64,000 nt of DNA, from assembly GCF_003402975.1 (NCBI RefSeq), contig NZ_QURB01000003.1:333577-397576 (forward strand). The letters are read 5' to 3'. Positions 1 to 9,210 of this stretch are shown here, one piece after another. The stretch's first letter is position 1, and the number at the start of each line of letters is the position of its first letter. Position numbers and translations under genes: made by a program. The notes beneath the pieces were generated by a model. That model was not told the origin of the DNA and searched no databases. It saw only the letters and a program-made list of their open reading frames with translations. Source of the stretch: Brumimicrobium aurantiacum. GTDB taxonomy: Bacteria > Bacteroidota > Bacteroidia > Flavobacteriales_D > Crocinitomicaceae.

Positions 1-66
1 TTTTGAATAAAAAATCGCAGATTTTAATTGAATCTTTGAATGTAGAAAAAAATCCTCGATTTTTAT

Positions 67-1278
67 CTACATCTTCTGATCCAAACTCTTCCCTGTTTCA
101 ATATGTTCAAAATCAGGTAAATGTTTTTTCAATAATTCAACAATTGAAGACTTATCATGATTACCTGAATTCATCAATTCTTGTAATTCTATAATTGTAT
201 TTGAAATATCCTCTTTTGGTAATTTTCTTGCGTTTTTAATAACTCCCAAGCTATCATAAGTTTCCTGGTCAACAACATCTGTATCTGTATAAAACTCTTC
301 ATATAGTTTTTCACCAGATGTATCCGTATCAAAGAAATAAACAGGATATGGATCACCGTCTTTTGTAGATAAAGCTTTTTCTTTAGCTTCTTGATCTGAT
401 TTACATTCCAAAATAGGTCGGTTTGAAGCTTTAAAAAAATCAATTGTGATATCTTTAAAGAAAACCATTTCCTCTTCTGCTAATTTAGGAAAAAAGATTT
501 CACCTGAGTTTCCTAGCATACAGGCCAACATACAAATCTGTCCACTTTCTTCTGGCGATACAAAAAATCGTTTTACATCGGCAGGACAAGAGATTGGTTG
601 ATTTTGAAGTAAACGTTCAATGTAACCAGCCAATAAAGAGCCATTTGAAAATGCAACATTCGCAAATCGTGCAGTGGTAATTTGTAATTCGTTACTATAA
701 GACATAATAACTTCTTCCATTAATTTCTTACTCGCTCCCATCACGTTTACTGGGTTAGCAGCTTTATCCGTAGAAACACAGAAGAAATGTTCTGGCTTAT
801 TCTCTGTCAATAAATCTAAAAACTCCTTTGCTTTAAAGACATTATTTTCAATCATAGCCTCGATAGAATATTTGTCTTTTTCACTTCTTACATGTTTGTG
901 AGCAGCAAAATTAGCTACGATATGAAATGGACCTTCTGCCAAAAACATTTTGCGAAAGACAGGGTCACCAAAACTCATTGGATAGGTTTTATAGTCTTCT
1001 GGAACATACATGTTAACATCAGAACGCAATGTTCTCGTTAACTCAGTTAAACCATTTTCATTGGTATCCACAACATATAATTTTCCAGGTTTAAACTTTA
1101 GTATTGCTTTGATATATGAAGAACCTATTGTTCCTGCTCCACCAATTACCAAAACTGATTTTCCTTCAATCTTCTTTGATAATATTGCTGAATTACTTTC
1201 CATATCAGGTGCAAATAAACTTGTTGGTCTATTTGTTATGTGTATATTGATGAATTGTGGAATGTCTATTAAATTCAT
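67..1278 (-). CDS. UDP-N-acetylhexosamine 4,6-dehydratase, FlaA1/LegB-type SDR
   Basis: 403-residue soluble SDR enzyme predicted to convert UDP-GlcNAc to the 4-keto-6-deoxy sugar, the first step towards bacillosamine or legionaminic-type sugars. The NAD(P)-binding GGAGTIG is at residues 46-52. The family signature STDKAANPVNVMGASKK is at 169-185, where Met180 replaces the usual SDR tyrosine and Lys184 is kept; this Met substitution is typical of some dehydratases in this family. There are no membrane segments, unlike PglF/WbpM. An aminotransferase and a NeuD acetyltransferase lie upstream in the same direction, which fits a three-step pathway. The start is ATG. The exact substrate and C5 stereochemistry cannot be read from the sequence. 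Confidence 0.88.
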   Translation of the reverse strand: MNLIDIPQFINIHITNRPTSLFAPDMESNSAILSKKIEGKSVLVIGGAGTIGSSYIKAILKFKPGKLYVVDTNENGLTELTRTLRSDVNMYVPEDYKTYPMSFGDPVFRKMFLAEGPFHIVANFAAHKHVRSEKDKYSIEAMIENNVFKAKEFLDLLTENKPEHFFCVSTDKAANPVNVMGASKKLMEEVIMSYSNELQITTARFANVAFSNGSLLAGYIERLLQNQPISCPADVKRFFVSPEESGQICMLACMLGNSGEIFFPKLAEEEMVFFKDITIDFFKASNRPILECKSDQEAKEKALSTKDGDPYPVYFFDTDTSGEKLYEEFYTDTDVVDQETYDSLGVIKNARKLPKEDISNTIIELQELMNSGNHDKSSIVELLKKHLPDFEHIETGKSLDQKM

Positions 1279-1468
1279 TTTTTTATAATGTTAATTTGTT
1301 TTATTGTTGATCCGTGTAGTTGTTGAGCTGATAAGTTGTTTTCCGATGATGCTAATCTAAACATTTCCGCCTTATCGTCTATTTAATGAAATTTAAAGGT
1401 TGTGATTAGATAAAAAAATCATCGTCGTACTTTTGAGAATATTACTCTTAATATGGCTTGAGAAAGAA

Positions 1469-1846
1469 AGAAAGATTCCTTGTCGTATTGCTATAACAAG
1501 TGGTATTTAGATTCATGATTAACTCTAAAAAAAGATTCCTCGTCGTATTGCTTTAACAAGTGGCATTTAGATTCATGACTAACTCTAAAAAAAGATTCCT
1601 CGTCGTATTGCTTTAACAAGTGGCATTTAGATTCATGATTAACTCTAAAAAAAGATTCCTCGTCGTATTGCTATAACAAGTGGCATTTAGATTCATGATT
1701 AACTCTAAAAAAAGATTCCTCATCGTATTGCTATAACAAGTGGCATTTAGATTCATGACTAACTCTAAAAAAAGATTCCTCGTCGTATTGCTATAACAAG
1801 TGGCATTTAGATTCATGACTAACTCTAAAAAAAGATTCCTCGTCGT
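1469..1846. repeat. 60-bp tandem repeat array, about 6.3 copies
   Basis: The unit AAAGATTCCTCGTCGTATTG followed by an ACAAGTGGCATTTAGATTCATG-like stretch and AACTCTAAAA recurs with an exact 60-base period and only a few substitutions between copies (for example ATT/ACT after TTCATG, and CTTTAACAAG/CTATAACAAG). There are no unique spacers, so it is not a CRISPR array. The last copy merges into the left arm of the neighbouring inverted element, which shares the words AGATTCCTCGTCGT. Confidence 0.95.
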
Positions 1847-1997
1847 TACACTCTGTCGGAATGACAGGCTACACGTATGGAGGGTGGTAAAAATTTGCTA
1901 AAGCTTCGCTTAAGCAAATTTTTACCAATAAAACGACCAACCAATTGTCATTCCGAACAGCTGTAAAAATCTTTGATTTTTGCCGATGGAGGAATCT
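1833..1997. repeat. Inverted-arm dispersed element with internal perfect hairpin
   Basis: The left arm (1833-1868) reads AGATTCCTC...TCGGAATGACAG. The right arm (1947-1997) reads GTCATTCCGAACAG...GAGGAATCT, so the two arms face each other. Between them, 1886-1926 forms a hairpin with a perfect 14-bp stem (GGTAAAAATTTGCT paired with its complement) plus a short inner AAGC/GCTT stem. Arms with the same start and end words recur at 23003-23164 and 26847-26911. Confidence 0.75.
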
Positions 1998-2073
1998 CTT
2001 CTTTTCGATCAGTTTGTTATTAATAATCTAGGTCAAAATCGTTGAATATACATCGAAGATTTTTCTTGAATCT

Positions 2074-3231
2074 TTAATTTCCTACTTCCTCGTAAAAATC
2101 TTTTATCGTCTCAACAACAGTCAAAAGTTGCTCCTTCGTAATCCCAGCAGAACTTGGAATACTAATGCTGTTCTCATAAACAGATGCTGAAACATCATTT
2201 TCAGAGACGTAAATATCGTCTTTAAACATTGCTAATTGATTCATCGGCATCCAAAAAGGACGCGATTGAACTCCGTTTTTGTTTAAATAATCCAATAATT
2301 CACGCATGCGTGATGTACTAAATGTAAACAGCCAACAGTTTGGATCTGTTTTTTCTGGAATGGCTTGAAACTTGATATCTCCAACGCCTGCTAAATGTTC
2401 ACGGTAAAAAGCATCCATTGTTTTCTTCGCCTTTAAAGTTTCAGGGAATGTTTCCATTTGAGCAACTCCAATAGCTGCCAAGACATTCACCAAACGGTAG
2501 TTATAACCAATTTCGTCGTGAATATAATCCATCGCACTTACTTTGGCTTGTGTCGTTAGATGTTTCGCTTGCTTGGCAATAGCTTCATCGTCGGTAACAA
2601 TTACACCACCACCTCCAGTAGAGATGATTTTATTTCCATTGAAGCTAAAAACTCCAATTTTCCCGAATGTTCCGGCGTGTTTTCCATCATATGTACTTCC
2701 TAATGCTTCTGTACTGTCTTCTATAATTGCTAAATGATATTTCTCTGCAATTTGCAACATACGTTTTACATCGCCAATGTTACCTAGAACGTGAACCGGC
2801 ATTATTGCTCGGACTCTTTTTCCAGTGGACTTATCAAAACTAAAAGTACCGTTATTGGAAGTTTTTAACTCTGTGTTTTCTTGAAGATATTTCTCCAATA
2901 AATCTAAATCCATTTGCCAATTGTCTGCATCGACATCAATCAGAATGGATTGTGCTCCTGTGTATTTTATCGCATTCAATGTTGCAATGAAAGTAATGTT
3001 TGGTGCGATAACGTGATCATCAGCTGTAACACCCAACAAGATTTGGGCAATATGCAATCCAACAGTTCCATTCATGCAGGCAACGCCATACTTGGCACCT
3101 GCATATTCAGCAACCATTTCTTCAAATTGCGTTACATAACTTCCTGCCGATGAAATCCAGCCAGTAGTTAGACAATCAAGGACGTACTTTGATTCGTTTC
3201 CTTCGATTTTTGGTATTGATAATGGGATCAT
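2074..3231 (-). CDS. LegC/PglE-type nucleotide-sugar aminotransferase (DegT/DnrJ/EryC1)
   Basis: PLP-dependent sugar aminotransferase of 385 residues, predicted to aminate the 4-keto sugar made by the neighbouring dehydratase. It opens with MIPLSIPKIEGNE, the usual N-terminus of LegC-family enzymes, so the ATG at 3231 is preferred over an in-frame ATG 75 bases upstream that would add an unconserved 25-residue tail. EDSTEALGS is near residues 171-179, and the PLP lysine is about Lys201 in SFNGNKIISTGGGG. The NeuD acetyltransferase is 167 bases upstream. The product is probably UDP-4-amino-4,6-dideoxy-GlcNAc. Confidence 0.9.
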   Translation of the reverse strand: MIPLSIPKIEGNESKYVLDCLTTGWISSAGSYVTQFEEMVAEYAGAKYGVACMNGTVGLHIAQILLGVTADDHVIAPNITFIATLNAIKYTGAQSILIDVDADNWQMDLDLLEKYLQENTELKTSNNGTFSFDKSTGKRVRAIMPVHVLGNIGDVKRMLQIAEKYHLAIIEDSTEALGSTYDGKHAGTFGKIGVFSFNGNKIISTGGGGVIVTDDEAIAKQAKHLTTQAKVSAMDYIHDEIGYNYRLVNVLAAIGVAQMETFPETLKAKKTMDAFYREHLAGVGDIKFQAIPEKTDPNCWLFTFSTSRMRELLDYLNKNGVQSRPFWMPMNQLAMFKDDIYVSENDVSASVYENSISIPSSAGITKEQLLTVVETIKDFYEEVGN

Positions 3232-3398
3232 TTTTTTATGTTGTTTTTTAATGTTCGTTAAATTAGTTGGCTGAGTATAATAAAATTTGGATTCTCGATA
3301 ATTCAATGATTCAAGACGCTTCGCTATTCAATAATTCAATGATTGGAATAATTGTTAATCCTTGAATCCTTGAATCTTTTAATTTCGGAATCCTTGAA

Positions 3399-4028
3399 TT
3401 AAACAAGTAGTTTCGCTGGATTTCCAACTACAGTTTGACCATCTGGAATATCTTTCACCACAACAGCACCAGCACCAACGATAACATCTTTTCCTATAGT
3501 CACTCCTTGTCTCACAACTGCTCCAGCTCCTACAAAACTTCTTTCTCCGACTGTAACGTTTCCTGCTAAAACAGCACCAGGAGCTATATGGGCAAAATCT
3601 TTTACTTTACATTCGTGTTCTATTATTGCGCCAGTATTGATAATACATCCAATTCCAATTTCAGTCAATGGATTTACTATTGCTCCTGCAGAAATTAAAG
3701 TGTTCACTCCAATTGTAGCTGTTTTGGAAACAATTGCAGTTGGATGCTGTAAAGTCGTAAATATGTTTTCTTTTACCGCAATTAGTTTATTATAGACTTT
3801 CTCACGAATGGTATTATCTCCTATACTTCCAAAAAGTAAAGCATCGTGTTGCTCAAACTTTTCTTCTATGTCTAAGAAGCTTAAATTATATGGATTATTA
3901 GACGCCTCAACAAATTCATGATATCCTAAAATATCTAAATTCATTGCTTGTGCTGTTTCTATGCAAACGAAAGCATGGCCGGAGTATCCTATGAAGGCGA
4001 TTTTAGAATGTGGATTTATGTTAATCAA
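3399..4028 (-). CDS. NeuD/PglD-family sugar O/N-acetyltransferase
   Basis: 209-residue left-handed beta-helix acyltransferase with an N-terminal Rossmann-like PglD domain (IAFIGYSGHAF near 10-20) and hexapeptide repeats over about 100-195. His138 in IIEHECKV aligns with the PglD catalytic histidine. It likely acetylates the 4-amino group using acetyl-CoA to give a 2,4-diacetamido-2,4,6-trideoxy sugar. The start appears to be TTG: its bases overlap the TGA stop of the upstream glycosyltransferase (TTGA), the next Met is at residue 29 inside the conserved domain, and translational coupling fits. A sialic-acid-type O-acetyl role is an alternative. Confidence 0.85.
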   Translation of the reverse strand: MININPHSKIAFIGYSGHAFVCIETAQAMNLDILGYHEFVEASNNPYNLSFLDIEEKFEQHDALLFGSIGDNTIREKVYNKLIAVKENIFTTLQHPTAIVSKTATIGVNTLISAGAIVNPLTEIGIGCIINTGAIIEHECKVKDFAHIAPGAVLAGNVTVGERSFVGAGAVVRQGVTIGKDVIVGAGAVVVKDIPDGQTVVGNPAKLLV

Positions 4029-5182
4029 TTAGTATTTTGATTTTTTAATAAGGTTTGATATTCATTTAATAGTGTTTGCCAAATTTTCTTTGAATCGAAA
4101 TCTTTAATGACTCTCTTTCTACCATTTAAACCGTGTCGTATTTTTAAATCTGGTTTATGATAATAATTTTTTGTAGCCTCAAAGAGTTTTTCGATATTTT
4201 CAAATGGCACCAAAGTCCCAGTTTCTTGATTGACTATTGCATCTTTAAATCCTGGTATATCATATCCGACTACAGGAATTTCAAGTGAATTGGCTTCTGC
4301 GCCTACTAAACCAAAGCCTTCACGTTTAGTTGGTAATAATAATACGTCTAAATGTATCATTAAGTGTTCAGGTTTTTCAACTTCTCCAAAACAATAGATA
4401 TCTTTATCAATTTCTAAATTATTTTTCGATAGACACTTTTTAAACTCACCTTCCGACTCATCTGGTCCAATTATAAATCCTGTAAAGGGTGTCTTTTCCT
4501 GTTTTAGTTTTGCAAGAACTTTAATATAATCAAATATTCCTTTTTCTTCAGACAGACGACCAACATAGCCAATAGTAAAGCGTCCATTAATTAAATTCTT
4601 TACGGATTCATCTTTGGTGATATTTTCAGGGTTAAACCTGTTTTGAAAATCTATGCCGTTGATTGTTCCATTCTCAATAACAGTTATCTTATCAGCTTTG
4701 CAGACTTTATTTTCAGTAGCAAAATTTTTCAAACTTTTTGATACAGCAAAAACTTGAGTCGCCAAACTACAAGTTAACTTTTCCATTCGATAAAGAATAC
4801 CTTTCTGAACAGTATTACCTCTAGCTGAAACTAATCCATGCATTTGGTAAATGATGTTCTTTTTAAAAAGAAATTTTCCTGCAATAACTCCAAGTAATGA
4901 AGCTTTTGGCGTATGAAGATGAATGATGTCAGGTTTTTCATTTTTAAATAATTTAATAAGTTTAAATAGACAAGATAAATCAGTTTTAAAATTTATTTGC
5001 CTTTCAAAATTAATATGTAGAACCCTGACTTGAGGATGTTTTTGCTTAAATGCATCATTGAAATGTTGATCAGAAGGTATCACCACAATAACTTTAACTC
5101 CATTTTCTTGCATATACTCAAGCTGCCCATCTAAAAAGTAATAGGCAGATTGAGGAGCTGTAAAAACATGAATGAGTTTCAT
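4025..5182 (-). CDS. Glycosyltransferase family 4 (GT-B fold)
   Basis: 385-residue retaining GT4 enzyme that would add one sugar to the undecaprenyl-linked repeat unit at the inner face of the membrane. Family marks are HLHTPKASLLG near 88-98, GYVGRLSEEKG at 205-215 (start of the nucleotide-sugar half) and EGFGLVGAEANSLEIPVVG from 288 (the E-x7-E nucleotide-sugar motif). No membrane segment was seen. It overlaps the acetyltransferase gene by four bases and sits three bases after the HprK-like gene, so these are co-transcribed. Donor and acceptor cannot be assigned. Confidence 0.9.
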   Translation of the reverse strand: MKLIHVFTAPQSAYYFLDGQLEYMQENGVKVIVVIPSDQHFNDAFKQKHPQVRVLHINFERQINFKTDLSCLFKLIKLFKNEKPDIIHLHTPKASLLGVIAGKFLFKKNIIYQMHGLVSARGNTVQKGILYRMEKLTCSLATQVFAVSKSLKNFATENKVCKADKITVIENGTINGIDFQNRFNPENITKDESVKNLINGRFTIGYVGRLSEEKGIFDYIKVLAKLKQEKTPFTGFIIGPDESEGEFKKCLSKNNLEIDKDIYCFGEVEKPEHLMIHLDVLLLPTKREGFGLVGAEANSLEIPVVGYDIPGFKDAIVNQETGTLVPFENIEKLFEATKNYYHKPDLKIRHGLNGRKRVIKDFDSKKIWQTLLNEYQTLLKNQNTN

Positions 5183-5185
5183 TTT

Positions 5186-6238
5186 TTAAATTTCTTTCTT
5201 AATCTCTTTTGCGTAGTTTAATGCGTTGTCAGTAGAGATTACTTTTAAGAAGTCAGCATTAGCAATCATTTCTTTTAATAGCTCTCTTTCTTTCGCATAC
5301 GCATACTCAATATCAGTTTTTCTGTTGAAATACTCATAAGCGATGATTGTTGGTGCTCTCATATAATTAAACTCATACCTATCTAATGTATTAATTCTAT
5401 CAAAAGCTTCCTCGGGTGATATATCCTCATTTTTTACATCTCCACGATCTAAAATATAAATACCTTTTATTTTTGCTTTCATTGTTATGTCCTTGACATA
5501 ATCGGTAATAGGTTCTGTTTTACCAAAACTCAGTAGTTCTAATACAGAAATCTTTTCAGTCATATTGTTTAAAAACTTACTGAATTTGCTTGTATCTACA
5601 GTATCGTAATATCTGAAAGTACTCGTCCATGGTACAGCGTAAAAACTTTTTCCGTCTGTCAAAGCAAGATCTTCAGCTATAAACTTATACTTTGAATTAT
5701 CTTCCATACATAAAGTCATTGCAGTTAGCGTTTTCCCTGTATTTGGTGGTGCAAAAATGGCATAACCATTTTCATCAACCGAAAAACCAGAACAGTGTAG
5801 TGGCGCTAAACCGTTATGCATTAACCTAAGATTAATAATATCTGTCAAAATATAACCGATAGAATGAATATTCATAAAACGATGTTTTACAAATCGCATG
5901 TAATCTTTGTTCACGGTTACTTTTATGGTATTTGTATCTATACCAGATATTTTAAATTGAAGTTTTCTTCCGTAAAGGAAGTTTCTTTCATAATATATTT
6001 CACCACCATTTGGGTATCCATTAAAATAATGAAATTTACCCATTTTCTCTTTTTCTTCTGCTTTGGGCTGGACTTTTCCTTTAACAACATTTAAACTGAT
6101 TTTAATTTTTGCCCTTTCAAACATTTCTTTTTCAACGTGAGGCATAGCCATACCATAAGAAAAACTAAAATCCTTAATATTTGTTTTTACAGCTATGATC
6201 TCATCGATAGGACTGTAATAATATTTTTTATCACTCAT
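5186..6238 (-). CDS. HPr kinase-like P-loop protein in the polysaccharide operon
   Basis: 350 residues. A long N-terminal region without recognised motifs is followed by a C-terminal domain resembling HprK/PEP-carboxykinase-type kinases: HCSGF at 148-152, a P-loop APPNTGKT at 163-170 and AEDLALTD at 188-195, in the place of the HprK acidic phosphate-chemistry motif. It overlaps the next upstream glycosyltransferase by eight bases. HprK-like proteins occur in some exopolysaccharide clusters, but their substrate is generally unknown. Whether this one phosphorylates a protein, a sugar or a lipid carrier is open. It is not the bifunctional HprK of the Gram-positive phosphotransferase system. Confidence 0.7.
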   Translation of the reverse strand: MSDKKYYYSPIDEIIAVKTNIKDFSFSYGMAMPHVEKEMFERAKIKISLNVVKGKVQPKAEEKEKMGKFHYFNGYPNGGEIYYERNFLYGRKLQFKISGIDTNTIKVTVNKDYMRFVKHRFMNIHSIGYILTDIINLRLMHNGLAPLHCSGFSVDENGYAIFAPPNTGKTLTAMTLCMEDNSKYKFIAEDLALTDGKSFYAVPWTSTFRYYDTVDTSKFSKFLNNMTEKISVLELLSFGKTEPITDYVKDITMKAKIKGIYILDRGDVKNEDISPEEAFDRINTLDRYEFNYMRAPTIIAYEYFNRKTDIEYAYAKERELLKEMIANADFLKVISTDNALNYAKEIKKEI

Positions 6239-7451
6239 TAGATTGTGTTGTTTGTAATATATTTTTTACTTTTTGATAATATTCAAATCGTTTTTTCTTT
6301 AATTTTTCTTCTGTAAAGTTTTGAACCGATTTGTGACTGTTTTTTATATTTAATTGATATGTTTCAGCGTTTGAAAGCACATCAATAATTTTATTTGATA
6401 ATTCTAGAGTATCCCCACTTTGTACTAAAAACTCTTCAGAAACAAATTCAGGAATACCTCCCACATTACTTGAAATGACAGGACAAGCCCTTGCCATGGC
6501 TTCTAATAAAGAACGAGGAATCCCTTCTGTTTTTGAAAATTGAATATATAAATCAAGGCTATCTAAAAAATCAAAAACTTCTTTACCGCTTGCTAAACTT
6601 CCTAAACATTTTACTCGTTTTTGAATATTCAGTTCTTTTGCTTTTTGTTCGGTGGCACTTTTTAAATAACCATCTCCTGCAAAGTACAATTCCACATTAA
6701 AACCTTGTTTTAAAACACCATTAACTGCCTCAACTATTTCTAGAGGTGATTTTATAGGGTACAACATGCCTAACACACCAATTCTTATAGACTTTTGATG
6801 AATATCTTTAAATCGGGCTATGATCTCATCGGTATTTCTTAATCTGTTATGACACTCAATAATATCTGATTCTTTAATGATAACATTAGAAGCAGAAGCT
6901 GTTATTTTAGCATTCGTAGCTGGATATCTTTTTTGCAATGTTTTTTCTGTAACATAAAGTGCTGCTTCAGCTTTGCTTACAACTGCCTGCATTGATTTTA
7001 AACTGTATGATTTGAGAAAAAATTTTACGATTGGCGGCAATTTCAAAAATTTCGCAACCTCATAAGGATCTCCAACAACTTCAACGGCAAACTTAATCTT
7101 GTTTTTGTTTAAAATTTTTGCTGCTAAATTTCCAATCGGGCCTGGAATCCTTATCACATAAGCTGCGTTTTTATTAATGTTTTGTAGAATGATTTCTTTT
7201 ATGATACTTCTTTTTTTATAAAAACCCAAGGCACCATTATAAAATGGAAGTGATAAAAAAGAAACTTTAGGTCCACTAACTAAGTTATAGTTTTTTGGTA
7301 GTTCATTAATATCTTGTACTCGGGCAATGACATTCACTTTTTCAAAATGATTCAGATATCGCTCCCAATAGGAGTCATACTTCATTCTGGGAGAATAAAA
7401 ATCATTTTTATACCTGTAGTAAACGGCTTCTTGGATAAAGTAAAGGGTCAT
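6231..7451 (-). CDS. Glycosyltransferase family 4
   Basis: 406-residue GT-B glycosyltransferase of the polysaccharide locus. IGVLGMLYPIKSPLEIVEAV near 224-243 begins the donor-binding half, and EGIPRSLLEAMARACPVISSN from 309 carries the GT4 E-x7-E motif. IRIPGPIGNLAAKIL near 100-114 lies in the acceptor half. The ATG start is nine bases from the stop of the preceding glycosyltransferase gene, and the 3' end overlaps the HprK-like gene. The sugar specificity is unknown. Confidence 0.88.
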   Translation of the reverse strand: MTLYFIQEAVYYRYKNDFYSPRMKYDSYWERYLNHFEKVNVIARVQDINELPKNYNLVSGPKVSFLSLPFYNGALGFYKKRSIIKEIILQNINKNAAYVIRIPGPIGNLAAKILNKNKIKFAVEVVGDPYEVAKFLKLPPIVKFFLKSYSLKSMQAVVSKAEAALYVTEKTLQKRYPATNAKITASASNVIIKESDIIECHNRLRNTDEIIARFKDIHQKSIRIGVLGMLYPIKSPLEIVEAVNGVLKQGFNVELYFAGDGYLKSATEQKAKELNIQKRVKCLGSLASGKEVFDFLDSLDLYIQFSKTEGIPRSLLEAMARACPVISSNVGGIPEFVSEEFLVQSGDTLELSNKIIDVLSNAETYQLNIKNSHKSVQNFTEEKLKKKRFEYYQKVKNILQTTQSNE

Positions 7452-7459
7452 TGTAAAGC

Positions 7460-8599
7460 TTATCTTGTTAAAACTTTTTCGAATGCCTTAACTTGTTCTT
7501 CTTCTGAATATGTAGATTTCATGAGATTTAAAGCATTTTTAGACATAAATCGGTATTTCTCTTTGCCATTTATTAGGCTTTCTATTTTCATAACATAATC
7601 ACTAACAGAATTGAAAGAAGTGAGAAATCCATTATAGTTATTAGATATAATATCATTCATGCCCCCAACAGCATTACCAATAACTGGCTTACCTAATGAC
7701 ATGGCTTCTAAAACAACTCTTGGTAAGCCTTCAGAGTAGCTAGGATGAATTAATATATCTGTTTTATGGTATAAATGGAGTACATCTGATTGATTTACAA
7801 TAGTTTCAATGTTGCCTACTAAATTATGTTTTTCAATTATGTTTTTGACCTGATCAAAATATCTCTTGGATTGTGAGGAATTGCTTACAATTCCAACTAG
7901 CAAAAGCTTTACATTCAAGCCTCTTTCAATTAATTCTTTTAAAACTTCTATCGTAACATGTTGTCCTTTTGTTTTAATGAAACTCCCGCAATGCATCATT
8001 ACAAACTCACGATTTGTGGATTTGTACCAAATGTTTGTATCATCACTTGAGTTTGTATTTTTTACATTTACGGTATTTGGTATAGTAAAAATGTTTTCAG
8101 CTTTTGAAATACCAAGAGCTTGAACCATTTGACTAGTGGCGTGAGAAACTGTTAGGATTTTGTCAGCTCTGGTTTTAATCAAATATTTATCAAAAAAACC
8201 AATCTGATTAGGTAAAAACCATCCTCTTGCAAAATATGTAATTTTGTAGTTTTGTGACTTTCTTAAAACACCTAATGTTTTAGTTGTATTGACACTTACT
8301 AAGTTTGGTTTAAATTCAGCTATAATATTATTAAAAGCTTTCCTATAACCTATTGTTTTAAAAAAATATTTAATGATTGATATAGGGTTTTTACCTAAAA
8401 TAATTGGTTTTTCACGTTTGTCTAAAATCTTTATTGGTACATCCAAATTATGACAAGCATCGATATAATCTGATGAGCACCCCCAAAAATCAACAATTAA
8501 AACATCATGCCCATGATTTTGTAGCCTTTCGGCTAACTCTAAAGTGCTTTTACTTGATCCTGCGAAATTGTGAACTGATTCTAGGAAGATTATTTTCAT
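7460..8599 (-). CDS. Glycosyltransferase family 4
   Basis: 379-residue GT4 enzyme. The N-terminal half begins MKIIFLESVHNFAGSSKSTLELAERL with the Gly/Ser-rich loop of acceptor domains. MMHCGSFIKTKGQHVTIEVL (201-220) and EGLPRVVLEAMSLGKPVIGN (from 290) mark the donor domain and its conserved glutamates. Its start overlaps the stop of the acetyltransferase gene by four bases (ATGA), a classic coupling arrangement. It presumably builds the repeat unit together with the other two GT4 enzymes. Confidence 0.89.
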   Translation of the reverse strand: MKIIFLESVHNFAGSSKSTLELAERLQNHGHDVLIVDFWGCSSDYIDACHNLDVPIKILDKREKPIILGKNPISIIKYFFKTIGYRKAFNNIIAEFKPNLVSVNTTKTLGVLRKSQNYKITYFARGWFLPNQIGFFDKYLIKTRADKILTVSHATSQMVQALGISKAENIFTIPNTVNVKNTNSSDDTNIWYKSTNREFVMMHCGSFIKTKGQHVTIEVLKELIERGLNVKLLLVGIVSNSSQSKRYFDQVKNIIEKHNLVGNIETIVNQSDVLHLYHKTDILIHPSYSEGLPRVVLEAMSLGKPVIGNAVGGMNDIISNNYNGFLTSFNSVSDYVMKIESLINGKEKYRFMSKNALNLMKSTYSEEEQVKAFEKVLTR

Positions 8600-9162
8600 T
8601 TAATTTTTGTTTTTAGCAAAGGATTTTCACCTTCCCTTACTTCTCTTAAAACTTTAGCAGGAATTCCTCCTGCTACACTATTTTCAGGTATGTCAGAAAC
8701 TACAACTGCATTAGCTCCAATTATACAATTATCTCCAATCTTTATTGGACCTAATATTTTTGCACCCGCACCTATAAGCACATTATCACCAACAATTGGC
8801 TGTGTAGTATTGTATTTCGTTTTACCTAAATTTCCGCCGAAAGTAACACCTTGTCTTATCTCACAGTTCTTTCCTATTTTAGTTTTTCCTCCAATAACAA
8901 TTCCCCCAATATGCCTTATAACAAATCCTGATGAAATATTCGCTCTTCGCCCAATCCATGTGATAGTTGTTATATGCATTGTTTTTTCAAATAGTATTGC
9001 CACAACCTTATTCTTTTTATCAAAATAGTGTGATAATCGATATAATATAACTGCTCGAAAAGCTGCACTAGCCATAAAAGTAAAAGAAATATTAAAAACT
9101 GATGGTTTTATTTCTTTTTTATAAGCTTTAAAATCAGCTTTTAAGAACTTTAGCATTTTCAT
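8596..9162 (-). CDS. Serine-acetyltransferase-like hexapeptide acyltransferase
   Basis: 188 residues with a CysE-type left-handed beta-helix: hexapeptide repeats from about 70 to 175, including SSGFVIRHIGGIVIGGKTKIG and a Gly-rich EIRQGVTFGGN segment. It lacks the extended N-terminal helical domain of true CysE. Placed between the polymerase and a glycosyltransferase gene, it more likely acetylates a sugar of the polysaccharide than serine. ATG start; a second Met at residue 3 is an alternative. Overlap of four bases with the next gene. Confidence 0.82.
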   Translation of the reverse strand: MKMLKFLKADFKAYKKEIKPSVFNISFTFMASAAFRAVILYRLSHYFDKKNKVVAILFEKTMHITTITWIGRRANISSGFVIRHIGGIVIGGKTKIGKNCEIRQGVTFGGNLGKTKYNTTQPIVGDNVLIGAGAKILGPIKIGDNCIIGANAVVVSDIPENSVAGGIPAKVLREVREGENPLLKTKIK

Positions 9163-9210
9163 TTAGAATTAATTTTATATATTATTTTGTTGGATCTTCA
9201 TTTTAATAAT

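Larger units (their letters stand above)
1279..2073. other. Gene-free interval filled with repeats
   Basis: 795 bases between the dehydratase and aminotransferase genes without a credible gene. It holds a 60-bp tandem array, an inverted-arm hairpin element and short AT-rich sequence. An open frame across the array exists only because 60 is a multiple of three and encodes a 20-residue repeat. Confidence 0.8.

Noticed and set aside
1613..1816. Open frame on the minus strand encoding a 20-residue repeat (MNLNATCYSNTTRNLFLEL-like)
   Set aside because: It is the direct translation of the 60-bp tandem array, has no start signal, and its repeat is explained by the DNA period being a multiple of three.
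1469..1846. Possible CRISPR array
   Set aside because: Units are contiguous 60-bp tandem repeats without unique spacers, and no cas genes are near.
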